The notes under the pieces: model-generated | The model's input: the letters and a program-made list of their open reading frames with translations, nothing else | What the model was told of the DNA's origin: nothing | Database searches by the model: none | Position numbers and translations under genes: made by a program | Shown: piece after piece, positions 8,341 through 15,781 of the stretch | Numbering within the stretch: position 1 is the first letter of the stretch | How the letters are laid out: each line of letters opens with the position of its first letter | DNA from: Bacillota bacterium | GTDB taxonomy: Bacteria > Bacillota > Halanaerobiia > B1SED10-174 | NCBI GenBank assembly: GCA_007122335.1 | Contig: SKTZ01000036.1 | Span: forward strand, 1-42,632 | Direction: 5' to 3' | DNA length: 42,632 nucleotides

Positions 8341-8393
8341 TTAACACAAACTTAACATAGGCATAAAACTCCCCTTACAACTTCCGGTTAAAC
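8341..8393 (+). promoter_or_regulatory. Candidate PhoP/PhoB (Pho) box repeats upstream of pstS
   Basis: TTAACA occurs at 8341 and again exactly 11 bases later at 8352, the spacing of Firmicute Pho-box direct repeats. Looser matches follow: TTACAA at 8375 and TTAAAC at 8388. Placement 40-90 bases before pstS supports phosphate-starvation control. No convincing -10 box could be fixed. Confidence 0.5.
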
Positions 8394-8431
8394 TGTAACC
8401 AGAAAGTAAAAAAACTAAGGGGGTTTTTAAT

Positions 8432-9319
8432 TTGCGCAGATCATTTGTTTTGGTTTCCTTGTTGGTGCTGACTTTTCTAATGGTTGGTTCGTTGCAGGTT
8501 TCTGCTGATATGGTCCAGATCCGGGGCTCGGATACCGAGGTTAATCTGGTTCAAAGGTTGACTGAAGTTTTTATGGACGAAAATCCCGGAAGCTATTTTG
8601 CTGTAACCGGTGGAGGTTCAGGAACTGGAATTGCAGGTTTAATTAACAAACAGATTGATATTGCTAATTCATCCCGCGCGATGTCTGAAACGGAAATTGA
8701 ACAGGCTCGTAACAACGGTGTGGAACCGGTCCCCTTCATTTTTGCCCAGGATGGCCTGGCAGTTATAGTAAATTCTTCCAATTCGGTTCAAGAATTAACT
8801 ATTGATGAAATCGGTGCTATTTTCCGGGGTGAGATAACTAACTGGAAAGATGTTGGCGGAAACGACCAGGAAATTTCTCTATACGGTCGGCAGAGTAACT
8901 CTGGAACTTTTGTCTATTTCCGGGCCAACGTTGTAAAAGGTGATTATTCTCCCCAGAAAAAAATGATGAACGGAAATGCACAGATAGTTGAAGGTGTACT
9001 TGCCGACCAGGCCGGTATTGGTTATATCGGAATTGGTTATGCCGTTGATGGCGGCGTGGTTGTTCCTGGTCTCAATGTTTTGAAAGTTGCAGCAGATGAA
9101 AATTCTCCAGCGGTGACTCCCCTTGAACTGGAAAACATTATGCAGGGTCTCTATCCAATAGTTCGCCCGCTCTTCCATTACACCGACGGGAAACCGGAAG
9201 GCCATGTAAAAGGCTACCTTGAATTTATTATGACCGAAGCAGGCCAGAATATTGTAATCCAGGAAGGTTTCTTCCCTATTACCGATGATTACCGGGAACA
9301 GAACAAAGCAAACTTGTAG
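8432..9319 (+). CDS. pstS: Phosphate ABC transporter substrate-binding protein PstS
   Basis: PstS captures phosphate outside the membrane and hands it to PstCA. The 295-residue protein has an N-terminal signal peptide (cleavage likely after VSA, about residue 25). The mature part starts IRGSDTEVNL and has the phosphate-binding serine/glycine loop GGGSGTGIAGL, then NSSRAMSETE and YGRQSNSGTF, all typical of PstS. No cysteine occurs in the signal region, so it is not a lipoprotein, unusual for a monoderm Firmicute. The start is TTG with AAGGGGG eight bases upstream. It is first in pstS-pstC-pstA, behind possible Pho boxes and ahead of a strong intercistronic hairpin. Confidence 0.92.
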   Translation: MRRSFVLVSLLVLTFLMVGSLQVSADMVQIRGSDTEVNLVQRLTEVFMDENPGSYFAVTGGGSGTGIAGLINKQIDIANSSRAMSETEIEQARNNGVEPVPFIFAQDGLAVIVNSSNSVQELTIDEIGAIFRGEITNWKDVGGNDQEISLYGRQSNSGTFVYFRANVVKGDYSPQKKMMNGNAQIVEGVLADQAGIGYIGIGYAVDGGVVVPGLNVLKVAADENSPAVTPLELENIMQGLYPIVRPLFHYTDGKPEGHVKGYLEFIMTEAGQNIVIQEGFFPITDDYREQNKANL

Positions 9320-9346
9320 AAACAAGATGTAAAAGAATTTTGAAAA

Positions 9347-9370
9347 GGCCTGCCCCATTGGGGGCAGGCC
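9347..9370 (+). other. Intercistronic stem-loop between pstS and pstC
   Basis: GGCCTGCCCC and GGGGCAGGCC form a perfect 10-bp stem with a 4-base loop. No T run follows, so it is more likely an mRNA 3'-end stabiliser or partial attenuator favouring pstS over the permeases than a full terminator. Confidence 0.75.
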
Positions 9371-9404
9371 CGAGGAGTTATAGGTATTTTGGGAGGTGGG
9401 AAAA

Positions 9405-10289
9405 ATGAATTACAGAAGATTTAAAGAAAGGGCCATTGCCCTTTATTTTGCTGGAAATGGAGTAGCGGTTATTATTTTCCTTCTGGCAATACTTGCCCTG
9501 CTCTGGCAGAATAGCTGGCCTTTTTTTAAAGAAGTGGGCCCTTTGAAGTTACTGACAGATCATCAGTGGAACCCGACCTCTTACTTTGGCCCAATCTTTG
9601 GGATCCGGCCAATGTTGGTTAGCACTCTAATGGTTACAGGGGGGGCTCTTGCTCTGGCTTTCCCCCTTGGAGTTGCCTGTGCTGCTTATTTAGGCAAAAT
9701 GGCTTTTTCCTGGGAACGGGAAATTTTGAAACCAATAGTTGAAATTCTTGCGGGGATTCCCTCGGTGGTTATTGGCTTTTTCGGGCTGGTAGTTTTAAAC
9801 CCCATAATTGCCCGGGTTTTTAATCTTTCCAATGGTCTTAATATCCTGAACGGCAGTATCCTTCTGGCCATTATGGCTTTACCTACAATAATTTCTTTAA
9901 CTGAGGACGCAATTACCGCTATTCCGAGGAGCTTTGAAGATGCTTCCCTGGCCCTGGGTGCAACCTCCTGGCAGACTTTGTGGAGGGTAATCCTTCCCGC
10001 TGCAAAATCGGGAATTGCTGCTGCTTTTATGTTGGGAATGGGGAGAGCCATCGGGGAAACAATGACAGTTTTGATGGTTATGGGTAATGTTCTCTCGCTT
10101 CCCAGTTCTTTTTTAGATCCAGGAATGACCATGACTGCCGTTATTGCAATTGAACTCGGCGAGGTTCCCTTTAATACTACGCATTACTATGCACTTTTTG
10201 CCGTTGGACTTGTCCTTTTTATCATGACCTTCCTGGTTAACCTTACATCTGATATTATCCTTAACCGGTTCCAGGGGGTGGAAAAATGA
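9405..10289 (+). CDS. pstC: Phosphate ABC transporter permease PstC
   Basis: PstC is one of the two membrane channel subunits of the high-affinity phosphate importer. The 294-residue protein has about six transmembrane segments. It shows the PstC stretch WNPTSYFGPIFGIRPMLVST near residue 50, the LAGIPSVVIGFFGL segment, and the permease loop EDASLALGATSWQTLWRVILPAAKSG that docks the ATPase. An upstream in-frame GTG at 9396 lies inside the GGGAGGTG ribosome site, so ATG 9405 is the start. The stop overlaps the pstA start by 4 bases (ATGA). Confidence 0.93.
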   Translation: MNYRRFKERAIALYFAGNGVAVIIFLLAILALLWQNSWPFFKEVGPLKLLTDHQWNPTSYFGPIFGIRPMLVSTLMVTGGALALAFPLGVACAAYLGKMAFSWEREILKPIVEILAGIPSVVIGFFGLVVLNPIIARVFNLSNGLNILNGSILLAIMALPTIISLTEDAITAIPRSFEDASLALGATSWQTLWRVILPAAKSGIAAAFMLGMGRAIGETMTVLMVMGNVLSLPSSFLDPGMTMTAVIAIELGEVPFNTTHYYALFAVGLVLFIMTFLVNLTSDIILNRFQGVEK

Positions 10290-11155
10290 GGGTAACTAAC
10301 GGAAAGCTGCATGAAAAATTGGGTTATTTTCTCTTCCGAATGTCAATGCTTCTGGTAATAGCAATTGTTTTCTACATCACTTTTGATATCGTAAGCAAAG
10401 GTATCGGTTCAATTAACTGGCAATTTCTTACCGATAGACCCAGGGACGGAATGACTGCTGGGGGGATCTTTCCTGCCATAATTGGAACAGTTTATCTAAC
10501 TATTTTAACTACTCTGGTATCGGTTCCCCTTGGAGTAGGTGCTGCAATTTTTCTCAATGAATACTCCCGGGAAAGTTTTTTAACCAGAATAATAAGGATG
10601 GCTCTTCGCAACCTTGCCGGAGTTCCTTCAATCGTCTTCGGGCTTTTTGGAGTGGCTTTTTTCATTCAATATATGGGTTTGCGCCCTTCTCTCCTTGCCG
10701 CAGGTTTAACCATGGGCATCCTTACGCTACCAGTAACAGTTACCGCCAGTGAAGAAGCTTTAAAAACAGTTCCGGCCAGTTTCCGGCAGGGGGCACTTGC
10801 CCTGGGGGCATCTCCCTGGCAGATGATCAGGAGTATTGTTCTGCCCCAGGCCATGCCGGGTATGCTGACTGGGGCCATTCTTGGTTTAGCCCGGGCAGCA
10901 GGAGAAACGGCCCCCATATTATTTACGGGAGCCGCCTTTTTCCTTCCGTTTTTACCGAACTCTATTCACAGCCAGTTTATGGCGTTACCCTACCACCTTT
11001 ATATTCTTGCTACTCAGCACCATGCCATCTCAAGAGTCCGGCCTCTTGCTTATGGAACCGCTCTTGTTCTTTTGCTGCTGGTAATACTCCTAAATGGAGC
11101 TGCAATTATTTTAAGGTTTTATTACCGGAACAAAATGAGAAAAGGTGGAATTTAA
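10286..11155 (+). CDS. pstA: Phosphate ABC transporter permease PstA
   Basis: PstA is the partner permease of PstC. The 289-residue protein has six hydrophobic helices. Typical PstA blocks are TDRPRDGMTAGGIFPAIIGT, LRNLAGVPSIVFGLFGVAFF, and the ATPase-coupling loop RQGALALGASPWQMIRSIVL followed by GLARAAGETAPILFTGAAFF. Translation is coupled to pstC through a 4-base overlap. Unexpectedly, no pstB ATPase or phoU follows: the gene runs straight into the convergent rnfD-like gene with overlapping stops. The ATPase must be encoded elsewhere if the transporter works. Confidence 0.93.
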   Translation: MRVTNGKLHEKLGYFLFRMSMLLVIAIVFYITFDIVSKGIGSINWQFLTDRPRDGMTAGGIFPAIIGTVYLTILTTLVSVPLGVGAAIFLNEYSRESFLTRIIRMALRNLAGVPSIVFGLFGVAFFIQYMGLRPSLLAAGLTMGILTLPVTVTASEEALKTVPASFRQGALALGASPWQMIRSIVLPQAMPGMLTGAILGLARAAGETAPILFTGAAFFLPFLPNSIHSQFMALPYHLYILATQHHAISRVRPLAYGTALVLLLLVILLNGAAIILRFYYRNKMRKGGI

Positions 11156-12000
11156 GTATTTTGGGGTTTGGTTTTTTTCAGGTATTTATCAATTGCGGGA
11201 ACAACCAGATTCATCCCCAGAATTGCAAAGGTTGTTCCTTCAGGAAGCCAGCCCCAGAGTCGCATGGCCATTACAATGAAACCGATGCCAGCACCGAAAA
11301 CAAACCGCCCGGATTGACTTTTGGGGGAAGTGACAGGATCTGTAGCCATGAAAAGAGAGCCCAAAAGAAGGCTTCCGGAAAGAATATGGAAAAATGGGTT
11401 CTCGCCTGCGAGTAGAGAAATTATAAAAACTGTTGCTAAAATGCTGACAGGAATACGCCAATTGGCATATTTCTTGTATATCAGGTAACCTCCCCCCAGC
11501 AGGAGCAAAAGAGCCGAGGTTTCCCCTATACTGCCGGGTATGTTCCCCAGGAAGAGAGATATATAGCTAGCAGGTTCCCCTCCTAGAGGGGTTGCAGTAG
11601 TTGTTAAATCAAAAGGAGTTTTCCAGGGAGAAAAGGACCCCGGGAAAGCGTATACTATAAAAAGCCTTCCGGTCAGGGCGGGATTTAAAAGGTTGCGCCC
11701 GAACCCACCAAAAAGCTGTTTGCCTACCACAATGCCAACAACACTGCCTGCAGCAGCAACGTACAGCGGGGTTGAAGGGGAAAGAGACAGGCCCAGCAAA
11801 AGCCCGGTAACTATCGCACTCAAATTTTTTAAAGGGATTTTTTTCCCTGTTAGTTTGCAGTAAACATATTCCGCAATGACAGCGCTAACAACACTAACTA
11901 TCAAAAGGAAAAGGGCTGGCAGGCGAAAGAAAAAGATAGAAGCCAGAGCCAGTGGAGTTAAAGCGATGAGCATACCTCTATTCATGGGCAATGCGATCAT
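11152..12000 (-). CDS. RnfD/NqrB-family membrane subunit (solitary)
   Basis: A 282-residue membrane protein of the RnfD/NqrB family, the subunit that carries covalently bound FMN in Rnf (ferredoxin:NAD) and Na+-NQR complexes. It has about nine to ten hydrophobic segments. The flavinylation region reads DLTTTATPLGG (about 136-146), retaining the Thr-Pro-Leu of RnfD. The family blocks GGFGRNLLNPALTGRLF and SLFMATDPVTSPKS are clear. No rnfA, B, C, E or G lies nearby and no FMN transferase is seen. The ATG at 12000 abuts its GAAAGG site; the TTG three codons on (11991) has better spacing, so the start is uncertain. Confidence 0.85.
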   Translation of the reverse strand: MIALPMNRGMLIALTPLALASIFFFRLPALFLLIVSVVSAVIAEYVYCKLTGKKIPLKNLSAIVTGLLLGLSLSPSTPLYVAAAGSVVGIVVGKQLFGGFGRNLLNPALTGRLFIVYAFPGSFSPWKTPFDLTTTATPLGGEPASYISLFLGNIPGSIGETSALLLLLGGGYLIYKKYANWRIPVSILATVFIISLLAGENPFFHILSGSLLLGSLFMATDPVTSPKSQSGRFVFGAGIGFIVMAMRLWGWLPEGTTFAILGMNLVVPAIDKYLKKTKPQNT

Positions 12001-12059
12001 CCTTTCTTTTTAATATTAATTTTATTAATTCGAGGAAGGTTTTCCTGCTCCTTCCCGGG

Positions 12060-12088
12060 TTGACAGGAAGAAAATGAAAGATTAGAAT
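12060..12088 (+). promoter_or_regulatory. Sigma-A promoter of the rhodanese gene
   Basis: TTGACA (12060-12065) and TAGAAT (12083-12088) are separated by 17 bases. Transcription would start near 12095, leaving a leader of about 45 bases before the TTG start. Confidence 0.75.
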
Positions 12089-12141
12089 ATAAGAGCAGGA
12101 AAACTACCGGAATACCGGTTTTTGGATAGGGGGACCAACCC

Positions 12142-12558
12142 TTGCAGAAAAGAATAATTTTACCCATTGGGATGATAGTTTTATTTGCAGCTTTCCTTAT
12201 TTTAAATACAGGGGAAGAAATAAAAAATGCCGACCTGGAGGTTTCCGAAGCCTGGGAGCTGATGGGAAAAAATGTTGGAAAAGAAAATTTTATTTTGCTT
12301 GATGTTAGGACTCCAGAAGAATTTAAATCCGGACACCTTGAAGGAGCAGTTAATCTCGATTTTTACGCCGCTGATTTTAAAGAGAGCCTTTCTCAAATGG
12401 ATACTGGAAATATCTATCTTGTTTATTGTCGTTCGGGGAACAGGAGTTCAACGGCTTTGGGGATAATGGGGGAGCTTGGTTTTAAAGAAGCCTACAATCT
12501 CCTGGGAGGAATAATAGCCTGGGAAGGGGAAGGGTTGCCCGTAGTTAAACCCGATTAA
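12142..12558 (+). CDS. Membrane-anchored or exported rhodanese-domain protein
   Basis: A 138-residue single-domain rhodanese behind an N-terminal hydrophobic anchor (about residues 5-22). Rhodanese domains carry sulfane sulfur on a cysteine. Here the active loop is CRSGNR (Cys96), preceded by LLDVRTPEEFKSGHLEGAVN (52-71), and the domain is complete. Topology suggests work outside the cytoplasm; the partner is unknown. The start is TTG, with AGGGGGA about 8 bases upstream. It has its own promoter and a bidirectional terminator shared with ferritin, so it is monocistronic. Confidence 0.85.
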   Translation: MQKRIILPIGMIVLFAAFLILNTGEEIKNADLEVSEAWELMGKNVGKENFILLDVRTPEEFKSGHLEGAVNLDFYAADFKESLSQMDTGNIYLVYCRSGNRSSTALGIMGELGFKEAYNLLGGIIAWEGEGLPVVKPD

Positions 12559-12588
12559 ATTCTCAATAAATTTAATAGAAAAAAATAA

Positions 12589-12621
12589 ACCCGCCCTGAA
12601 TTTATTCAGGGCGGGTAACTT
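12589..12621. terminator. Bidirectional terminator between rhodanese and ferritin genes
   Basis: ACCCGCCCTGAA and TTCAGGGCGGGT form a perfect 12-bp stem with a TTTA loop. T-rich tracts lie on both sides: CTTTTTATT on the plus strand and TTTATTTTTTTC on the minus strand, so it can end both convergent transcripts. Confidence 0.88.
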
Positions 12622-12622
12622 T

Positions 12623-13123
12623 TTATTCAGCAGAAAACTTCCTCTTGCCAAGTTCTCCGTCGAGGAAAAGGGTCCCGGGAGAATTTTCCCCAACCATTTT
12701 GATTTTATCCAGAATTTGACTCATTGTATCCTCTTCTTCCACCTGTTCATCAACGAACCACTGCAGGAAAGAAACTGTGGGGTGATGTTTCTCCTCCTGG
12801 GCGATTTCGAGGATATCATTGATTAAGCTGGTAACAAGCTTTTCGTGTTCAAGGCTCAACTGGAAAACTTCCTCCAGGGAAGAAAAGTCTCTTTTGGGAT
12901 CATCGAAACCGGTTATTACGGGTGTTTCACCAATTTCGGTAAGGAAATCAAAAAATTTCATGGCGTGAAAACGTTCTTCTTCGGCCTGGGCAATGAAAAA
13001 GTTAGCAAACCCATCAAGGCTTTTTTCGGTGCAAAAAGCGGCCATTGCAAGATAATAGTGAGCGGAAAAGAATTCGTGCTTGATCTGTTCATTTAGCTTA
13101 TTAATCAATTTTTTGCTGGGCAT
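12623..13123 (-). CDS. ftnA: Ferritin (bacterial non-heme, FtnA type)
   Basis: A 166-residue ferritin that oxidises and stores iron in a 24-subunit shell. The ferroxidase ligands are recognisable: LNEQIKHEFFSAHYYLAMA (Glu at helix A), AEEERFHAMKFFDF (Glu and His of helix B) and SFLQWFVDEQVEEE (helix C). The length is normal for FtnA and there is no heme-binding Met of bacterioferritin. Two ATGs are in frame; GGAGG abuts the first (13129) but sits six bases from the second (13123), which I chose. A long palindrome just upstream could be an iron- or peroxide-responsive operator. Confidence 0.92.
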   Translation of the reverse strand: MPSKKLINKLNEQIKHEFFSAHYYLAMAAFCTEKSLDGFANFFIAQAEEERFHAMKFFDFLTEIGETPVITGFDDPKRDFSSLEEVFQLSLEHEKLVTSLINDILEIAQEEKHHPTVSFLQWFVDEQVEEEDTMSQILDKIKMVGENSPGTLFLDGELGKRKFSAE

Positions 13124-13142
13124 TTTCATCCTCCTTTAAATG

Positions 13143-13170
13143 TTTAAGTAATAAAATTTTACCACTTAAA
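13143..13170. promoter_or_regulatory. 28-bp near-palindrome upstream of ferritin (operator candidate)
   Basis: The arms TTTAAGTAATAAAA and TTTTACCACTTAAA match as an inverted repeat at 12 of 14 positions with no spacer. It lies 20-47 bases upstream of the ferritin start and about 110 bases before the divergent amidohydrolase. It is not a clear Fur or PerR box. Confidence 0.45.
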
Positions 13171-13277
13171 CTCAGTTAATGCAAATTATTATCAAATTTA
13201 GGGCAGGTGCAGCAGGAAAAGAAGCGGAAAAATTTAAATGGATTAGTAAAAGAAAAACATTTCCGGGAGGGAATATT

Positions 13278-14702
13278 ATGGGTTCTTTTCTGATTGCGGG
13301 TAGATTTATGCTAACAATGACCGGTTCAGGGATTGGCATAATTGAGAATGGAGCAGTTGTGGTGGAGGGGCAGGAAATAAAAGAAGTGGGAGCGAGTTCT
13401 GAATTAGAAAAAAAGTACCCTGGCCTTCCCCGGCTCGGAGGCCGGGACAAAATTGTAATGCCGGGATTAATTGATGCTCATATACATACGGGAATTGCTC
13501 TCTTAAGGGGTACTGCCCAGGATACGAAGAACTGGATGCAACAGGGCATTGCACCTTTTAAAAGACACATGCAGCCCCGGGATATTCGCCTGGGGTCAAT
13601 GGTAAATATTATGGAAGGGTTAAAGAATGGAACAACAACCTTTGCCGATTATGATTTTCCCCTGGATGATATAATAGAAAACTATCTTGAAATTGGAGCC
13701 CGGGCCTGCCTGGCCTCAACGATCAATGAACTTTCCCCCGGGATGGACAAATTAAAAATCGGAGAACTTTATCCCCTCGATGAATCAATCGGGAGAGAAC
13801 GCCTGGCAAAAGCCCTGGAACTTATTGAAAAATGGGAAAGCAGAGGAGAAGGGCGATTGACCTTTCTCCTTGGACCCCAGGGTCCGGACATGTTGGGGGA
13901 AAAGCTGCTGGGAGAAATCAAGGATTTGAGTCGGAAACAGGGCTATAAAATTCATATGCACGTGGCCCAGGGAGACAGAGAAATTGATCAAATGGAGAAG
14001 CGTTATGGGATTAGATCGGTTCCCTTCCTGGAAAAGCAGGGGTTGATTGATGAGGACCTGATTGCCGTTCATTTAACCGAAGCCACAGATTTAGAAACCC
14101 GCCTCCTTGCCGAAAAAGGAGCGAAAATGGTCCATTGCCCGGGGAGTATTGGAATAATTGATGGCCTGGTTCCTCCGGTTTTGGAATTTTTACAAGCAGG
14201 TGGTCAGGCAGCCCTGGGAAGTGACCAGGCCCCCGGGAACAATTGCAATAATATGTTTAACGAAATGAAAATGGCGTGTGTTCTGAACAAAGTAAAAAAA
14301 GGAGATCCAACTGTTATGCCGGCCTGGAAGGCATTGCGAATGGCTACAATAGAGGCTGCAAATGTCCTTGGACTCGAGAATATTCTGGGGTCCCTGGAGC
14401 CTGGGAAAAAGGCAGACCTATTAATAATCGATCTAAACCAACCAACTCTGGTCCCGGCTCTTTCCCATCCGGTCCGCAATATTGCTCCCAACCTTGTTTA
14501 TTCAGCTCGGGGTAACGAGGTTGAAACAGTTCTGATTAATGGTGAAATTGTTGTGGAGAAAAGGAAAATTAAAAAGGTGGATGAAGAAGAAATTTGCCGG
14601 GAAGCCAACAAGGCCGGGGTTGAACTTGGGGAAAGAGCGGCAGAAGATATCCTTTCTTCGGCAAATGAAATGGTAAAAATGATGGAAGAAGGTTACCTCT
14701 AA
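13278..14702 (+). CDS. Amidohydrolase family metal-dependent hydrolase
   Basis: A 474-residue amidohydrolase of the MtaD/chlorohydrolase branch, cytoplasmic. Metal ligands are seen in DAHIH (His68, His70), KIHMHVAQ, AVHLTEATD and LGSDQAPGNN. In adenosine- and SAH-type deaminases the motif after the third His is HVAE; here it is HVAQ, so plain deamination is doubtful and the substrate is open. PGLIDAHIHTG, the C-terminal GSLEPGKKADLLIIDL and the closing beta-sandwich are family-typical. The frame stays open to 13179, but GGGAGG lies 7 bases before the ATG at 13278, where similarity also starts. Monocistronic. Confidence 0.8.
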   Translation: MGSFLIAGRFMLTMTGSGIGIIENGAVVVEGQEIKEVGASSELEKKYPGLPRLGGRDKIVMPGLIDAHIHTGIALLRGTAQDTKNWMQQGIAPFKRHMQPRDIRLGSMVNIMEGLKNGTTTFADYDFPLDDIIENYLEIGARACLASTINELSPGMDKLKIGELYPLDESIGRERLAKALELIEKWESRGEGRLTFLLGPQGPDMLGEKLLGEIKDLSRKQGYKIHMHVAQGDREIDQMEKRYGIRSVPFLEKQGLIDEDLIAVHLTEATDLETRLLAEKGAKMVHCPGSIGIIDGLVPPVLEFLQAGGQAALGSDQAPGNNCNNMFNEMKMACVLNKVKKGDPTVMPAWKALRMATIEAANVLGLENILGSLEPGKKADLLIIDLNQPTLVPALSHPVRNIAPNLVYSARGNEVETVLINGEIVVEKRKIKKVDEEEICREANKAGVELGERAAEDILSSANEMVKMMEEGYL

Positions 14703-14707
14703 AAGAA

Positions 14708-14734
14708 AGCCCGTCGGAAATTTTCCGACGGGCT
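14708..14734. terminator. Hairpin after the amidohydrolase gene
   Basis: AGCCCGTCGGAAA and TTTCCGACGGGCT form a long perfect stem with almost no loop, six bases after the stop. A weak tail (AAAATCTAG) follows; the T run is inside the 3' arm. It probably ends the amidohydrolase transcript, possibly also the convergent one. Confidence 0.6.
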
Positions 14735-14759
14735 AAAATCTAGCATTTGGGGCAGTACT

Positions 14760-15548
14760 TTATTTATCATACCTGTAATAGGTGGTTTTATCGCTGAGGG
14801 GTTTTACCCTGCGCTTGGGCATTTTTTCGTGGATTAACTGGGCTAAACGGTCTGGGTAATCGGTGATTATCCCATCGACTCCCACCCTTAAAAGACTATA
14901 CATGTCGTCCAGATTGTTAACAGTAAAAGGGTTAACAAAGAGCCCGTTATTGTGGGCGCCTTTTACCAGTGCTCCATCAACCCCCATCCAGAAGGGATGA
15001 ATTCCGTCGACTTTGACTTCGGAAGTGTATTTCCAGGGTTTATACATTCGAGCAAAATATAATAGTGCTGTTTTTATATTGGGATTATGATCCTTTACTG
15101 TTAAAAGACTGGGGTGGTTAAAGGAAGAAATGATGACCTGGTGGGCCAGGCTGAATTTTTCAACCATTTCAATTACCTTTTTTTCCAGGTTGGGATAGGG
15201 AATTACTCCATTTTTTAATTCAATATTCAAAACAATATCTCTATTTTTTATCAGTTCCAGGAGATCTTGCAGGCGGGGTATTCCCTCGCCCCTGAATTTT
15301 TCACCTTTATGCCGGCCTGCATCCATCCTGGATATCTCATTCCAGGAAAAATCCTTTACTAAACCGCGGTCCCCGGTTATTCGATAAACTTCTTCGTCGT
15401 GAAAAATAATAATTTCTCCATCTGCGGTTAACTGGACATCACATTCCAATCCAGTTGCTCCATTGGCTAGGGCTTCCCGGAAAGCGAGCATAGTATTTTC
15501 GGGAAAAAGGGAAGAGAAACCGCGGTGGGCGATAATTCTGGTTGTCAT
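14760..15548 (-). CDS. Glycerophosphodiester phosphodiesterase
   Basis: A 262-residue GDPD that splits glycerophosphodiesters into glycerol-3-phosphate and an alcohol; with no signal peptide it should be cytoplasmic (UgpQ-like). The active-site motifs are HRGFSSLFPENT (His8, Arg9), LECDVQLTADGE (Glu35, Asp37), FHDEEVYRITGDRG (His50) and NIELK in mid-protein. The C-terminal VDGIITDYPD is the usual closing motif. AAGGAGG stands 8 bases before the ATG. The gene is convergent with the amidohydrolase and divergent from tRNA-Ala. No glycerol-3-phosphate transporter lies nearby. Confidence 0.92.
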   Translation of the reverse strand: MTTRIIAHRGFSSLFPENTMLAFREALANGATGLECDVQLTADGEIIIFHDEEVYRITGDRGLVKDFSWNEISRMDAGRHKGEKFRGEGIPRLQDLLELIKNRDIVLNIELKNGVIPYPNLEKKVIEMVEKFSLAHQVIISSFNHPSLLTVKDHNPNIKTALLYFARMYKPWKYTSEVKVDGIHPFWMGVDGALVKGAHNNGLFVNPFTVNNLDDMYSLLRVGVDGIITDYPDRLAQLIHEKMPKRRVKPLSDKTTYYRYDK

Positions 15549-15603
15549 AATTTTTCCTCCTTAATCAGACGGGGTTCCCAGTTGGTTCAAAAGAAAGAGG
15601 TGG

Positions 15604-15632
15604 TTGACCCCTTTCTCAAGTGATGGTAAACT
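15604..15632 (+). promoter_or_regulatory. Sigma-A promoter of tRNA-Ala
   Basis: TTGACC (15604-15609), a 17-base spacer and TAAACT (15627-15632). The expected start near 15639 is about 14 bases before the mature tRNA 5' end. Confidence 0.7.
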
Positions 15633-15652
15633 AAAAGCGGAATAAAAGGTTT

Positions 15653-15727
15653 GGGGGTATAGCTCAGTGGGAGAGCGCCTGCTTCGCAAGCAGGAGGTCG
15701 GCGGTTCGAATCCGCCTATCTCCACCA
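15653..15727 (+). tRNA. tRNA-Ala (anticodon CGC)
   Basis: All cloverleaf arms fold. The acceptor GGGGGTA pairs with TATCTCC through two G-U pairs, one of them G3-U70, the alanine identity pair. The D stem is GCTC/GAGC. The anticodon stem is CCTGC/GCAGG with loop TTCGCAA, giving anticodon CGC for codon GCG. The T arm is GGCGG-TTCGAAT-CCGCC. The CCA end is encoded, and total length is 75 bases. Confidence 0.95.
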
Positions 15728-15733
15728 AAATTT

Positions 15734-15753
15734 GGGGCTCGCCCCCTTTTTTT
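15734..15753 (+). terminator. Terminator after tRNA-Ala
   Basis: GGGG, the loop CTCG, then CCCC(C) and a run of seven T, six bases after the CCA end. Confidence 0.8.
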
Positions 15754-15781
15754 ATCTAAAAATCCTTGCAGTAATATATTT

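Noticed and set aside
9686-10132. 148-residue minus ORF opposite pstC
   Set aside because: Shadow of pstC with no motif and no ribosome site.
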